From NCBI GenBank assembly GCA_036379955.1, contig DASVFR010000043.1, positions 1 to 21,515 of the forward strand: a stretch of 21,515 bases of DNA, given 5' to 3'. Below, piece by piece: positions 19,023 through 21,515 of this stretch; the first letter of the stretch is position 1, and every line of letters starts with the position of its first letter. A model generated the notes under the pieces. It saw only the letters and a program-made list of their open reading frames with translations. It made no database searches and was not told the DNA's origin. Made by a program: the position numbers and the translations under genes. This DNA comes from VRUE01 sp036379955 (GTDB lineage Bacteria; Actinomycetota; Thermoleophilia; Solirubrobacterales; 70-9).

Positions 19023-21515
19023 CTAGCCGAGCTCCCGTTCGATCGCGGCGCGAGCGGCGGCGAGCGCCTCGTCGAGCTTGGCCGGCTCCTTACCGCCGGC
19101 CTGAGCCATGTCGTCGCGGCCGCCGCCTCCACCGCCGACGATGGGCGCCGCCTCGCGGACGACGGAGGCCGCCGAGACGCCCTTCGCCACCGCGCCCTTC
19201 GAGACGAGGACGACGAGCGCGACCTTGCCGCCCTCGGCCCCGCCGAGGGCGATCGCCGAGTCGTCGCCGAGCTTCGACTGCACCCGGTTGGCGAGCTCGA
19301 GCAGCAGCTTCTGGTCGGCCAGCGGCGCGCGCGAGGCGACGACCGCGACGCCGCCGACCTCCGCCGCCTCGGCGACGAGCCGCTCGGCCTCCTCGCCCAG
19401 TTGCTCCCTCTTCGCCTGCTCCGCTCCCGCGCCGGCCTCGCGCAGACGCTCGGCAGCGCGCCGGGCGCCGGCCACCGGGTCCTGGGGGGCGCCGAGCAGC
19501 TCCCCCACCTCGTGCAGGCGCTGATCGCGCTCGCGGAACCAGTCGATTGCCGCCGGCCCGGTCAGCGCCTCGATCCGGCGCACGTTGGCGGCGCTGGAGC
19601 CCTCCGAAGCAATCTTGAAGATCCCAACCTCGGCGGTGTTGGCGACGTGCGTGCCACCGCAGAGCTCGCGCGAGACGCCGTCGACCTCGACCACCCGCAC
19701 CCACTCGCCGTATTTCTCGCCGAAGAGGGCCATTGCGCCGAGACGCTCGGCCTCGGCGCGCTCCATCTCCAGCCAGCGCACCGGGCGGCTCGCCTTGACC
19801 CACTCGTTGACGCGGTCCTCGACCGCCCGCAGGTCCTCGGCGCCGAGCGCCTGGCCGTGGGTGAAGTCGAAGCGCAGCTTGTCGGGGCGGACGGCGGAGC
19901 CGGCCTGGCGCACGTGGGTGCCGAGCCGCTCGCGCAGGGCCGCGTGCAGGAGGTGGGTGGCGGTGTGGTTGCGCATCGTCGCGTGGCGGGTCTCGCGCTC
20001 CACTTCAACCTCGACAGACATCGCCGCCGCCTCCTCTGCTCCCGCAAGGACGCGCTCATTGCCCCCGGTGATCTCGCGTCCTTGCTCCCGCGTCCGGGGG
20101 CGGCGGGGAACTACCTCGAGCGCTTGGTCGTCGCCAACCCTGTACACGTCGACAACATCGAACTCCTCGTCCCCGATGCGCAGCACCCCCGAGTCGGCGA
20201 CCTGACCGCCGCCCTCGGCGTAGAAGGGGCTCTCCTCGAGCTTGACCAGCGTCCGCCCGTCTTCGCTCTCGACCGCGGCGAGACCGGTCGTCGCCCGCAG
20301 CGTCTCGTAGCCGACGAAGCGCGTCGGCGTCGCCGCGGCGGCGAAGGCCGCGACCCGCTCGTGGGTGTTCTCGGAGCCGTGCGCGGTGGCGGCGCCCATC
20401 CGCGCCCGCTGACGTTGCTCCCCCATCAGCTCCTCGAAGCCCGAGTCGTCGACCGAGAGCCCCTGCTCGGCGAGCAGCTCCTTGGTCAGGTCGTAGGGGA
20501 AGCCGTACGTGTCGTGCAGCTTGAAGGCGTCGGAGGCGTCGATCCACGACGTCTCGGCTTCCCTCGCCGCCGCGATGAGGTCGCCGAGCATCGCCATTCC
20601 CCGCTCCAGGGTGCGGCCGAAGCTCTCCTCCTCGTCGCCGACCCAGCGGGCGATCGTCTCGCGCTCAGCGGATAGCTCGGGATAGGCCTCGCCCATGATC
20701 TCGATCGCGCGCTCGGCGAAACGGCCGAGCCAGGGCGCCACCAGGCCCAGCGCGCGGCCCTGCTGGATCGCCCGCCGCATGATGCGGCGCAGGATGTAGC
20801 CGCGGTCCTCGTTGGAGGGAACGACGCCGTCGGCAATCAGGAAGGCGGCGCCGCGCGAGTGGTCGGCGACGATTCGCATTGCCCGCGTCACCGCGCCGCC
20901 CTCCTCGTAGCGGCGGCCCGACATTTCCTCGGCGAGGTCGATCAGCGGCCGGATCAGGTCGGTCTCGTAGACCGAGGGCACGTCCTGGAGGATCGCCGCC
21001 ATCCGGTCGAGTCCCATGCCGGTGTCGATGTTGCGCATCGGCAGCTCGGTGACCGTTCCGCCCTCGGCCAGGTCGTAGGTCATGAAGACGTGGTTCCAGT
21101 ACTCGAGGTAGCGGTCGGTGTCGTCGCCCGGCCGCTGGTCGTCGCCGCCGTACTCGGGCCCGCGGTCGATGTACATCTCCGAGCACGGGCCGCAGGGGCC
21201 GGTCGGCCCCGCCTGCCAGAAGTTCTCCGTGCGCGGCAACAGGACAATCCGGTCCTCGGGGATGCCCTGCGCCTTCCAGAGGTCGATGGACTCCTGGTCC
21301 GGCCCGAGGTCGAGCTCGTCGTCGCCGCCGAACACGCTCACCCAGATGCGCTCCGGATCGAGGCCGAGCACGTCCACGGACAGCTCCAGCCCCCACTCGA
21401 TCGACTCGTCCTTGAAGTAGTCGCCGAAGCTCCAGTTGCCGAGCATCTCGAAGAAGGTCAGATGGCGCCGCGTCTTGCCGACCTCCTCGATGTCCGGCGT
21501 GCGAAAGCACCGCTG
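19023..21515 (-). CDS. alaS: Alanyl-tRNA synthetase, 5' end cut by the window
   Basis: It charges tRNA-Ala and edits misacylated Ser and Gly. About 830 residues are present. The frame is open to the window edge, reading QRCFRTPDIEEVGKTRRHLT then FFEMLGNWSFGDYF, so roughly 45 N-terminal residues are missing, judging by the usual 870-880. The class II catalytic core has GPCGPCSEMYIDRG and GMGLDRMAAILQ. The editing domain zinc ligands are HTATH (nt about 19968-19954) and CGGTH (about 19660). The C-Ala oligomerisation domain ends in the glycine-rich VGGGGGGRDDMAQAGG. It is the first gene seen of the alaS-ruvX-mltG-aro series; any promoter is outside the window. Confidence 0.96.
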   Translation of the reverse strand, partial: QRCFRTPDIEEVGKTRRHLTFFEMLGNWSFGDYFKDESIEWGLELSVDVLGLDPERIWVSVFGGDDELDLGPDQESIDLWKAQGIPEDRIVLLPRTENFWQAGPTGPCGPCSEMYIDRGPEYGGDDQRPGDDTDRYLEYWNHVFMTYDLAEGGTVTELPMRNIDTGMGLDRMAAILQDVPSVYETDLIRPLIDLAEEMSGRRYEEGGAVTRAMRIVADHSRGAAFLIADGVVPSNEDRGYILRRIMRRAIQQGRALGLVAPWLGRFAERAIEIMGEAYPELSAERETIARWVGDEEESFGRTLERGMAMLGDLIAAAREAETSWIDASDAFKLHDTYGFPYDLTKELLAEQGLSVDDSGFEELMGEQRQRARMGAATAHGSENTHERVAAFAAAATPTRFVGYETLRATTGLAAVESEDGRTLVKLEESPFYAEGGGQVADSGVLRIGDEEFDVVDVYRVGDDQALEVVPRRPRTREQGREITGGNERVLAGAEEAAAMSVEVEVERETRHATMRNHTATHLLHAALRERLGTHVRQAGSAVRPDKLRFDFTHGQALGAEDLRAVEDRVNEWVKASRPVRWLEMERAEAERLGAMALFGEKYGEWVRVVEVDGVSRELCGGTHVANTAEVGIFKIASEGSSAANVRRIEALTGPAAIDWFRERDQRLHEVGELLGAPQDPVAGARRAAERLREAGAGAEQAKREQLGEEAERLVAEAAEVGGVAVVASRAPLADQKLLLELANRVQSKLGDDSAIALGGAEGGKVALVVLVSKGAVAKGVSAASVVREAAPIVGGGGGGRDDMAQAGGKEPAKLDEALAAARAAIERELG

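Overview
The window is very GC-rich and uses GTG and TTG starts freely. It carries the alaS-ruvX-mltG-aroE-aroC-aroK-aroB-aroQ-pepQ / efp-nusB housekeeping order known from Actinomycetota. Together with the TlyA-NAD kinase pair, the diverged AroQ and a small secreted protein of a type I associate with Thermoleophilia, this suggests a chromosomal segment of Solirubrobacterales or a relative. That placement is inference from gene order and protein style. I see no rRNA, tRNA, transposase, prophage, CRISPR array or toxin-antitoxin pair.

Layout. (1) 119-3319, minus strand: tlyA and nadK overlap by 4 bp, followed by a 14-helix drug-efflux-type MFS gene. (2) 3320-3856: a 537-bp gene-free stretch with a CRP-family palindrome, an inverted repeat containing an SOS-box-like sequence, one copy of a 49-52 nt repeat, and a plus-strand intrinsic terminator with no obvious gene in front of it. 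(3) 3857-4378: a four-helix membrane protein, flanked on both sides by copies of that repeat. (4) 4649-8806, minus strand: efp, nusB, a 56-residue helical ORF, an IspA-type prenyl synthase and dxs, read in that order. This couples translation and transcription factors to the start of the MEP/isoprenoid pathway. (5) 8869-12476: a block of four unrelated genes in alternating directions (secreted protein, SDR oxidoreductase, M42 aminopeptidase, diguanylate cyclase) lying between pepQ and efp, which are usually neighbours. (6) 12553-21515, minus strand: alaS (cut by the window edge), ruvX, mltG, aroE, aroC, an aroK-aroB fusion, aroQ and pepQ. Most genes overlap by 4-8 bp and form one operon supplying most of the shikimate pathway from dehydroquinate synthase to chorismate synthase, except the EPSP synthase step.

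The most unusual content is non-coding or embedded in genes. A 49-bp palindrome with identical 11-bp ends occurs twice. One copy lies in frame inside dxs, in the linker between its thiamine-binding and pyrimidine domains. The other forms the C-terminus and stop codon of aroE and the aroE-aroC junction. Both are read in the same frame (Ala-Asp-Gly-Pro), which recalls protein-inserted palindromic elements such as those of Rickettsia. A 17-bp RNA stem, perfect only if two G-U pairs are allowed on the minus-strand transcript, covers the ribosome binding site of ispA. The twin repeats around the membrane protein keep a small hairpin and a C-rich tail, and one copy leads straight into a terminator. 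This makes a small RNA, or a pair of related regulatory RNAs, plausible.
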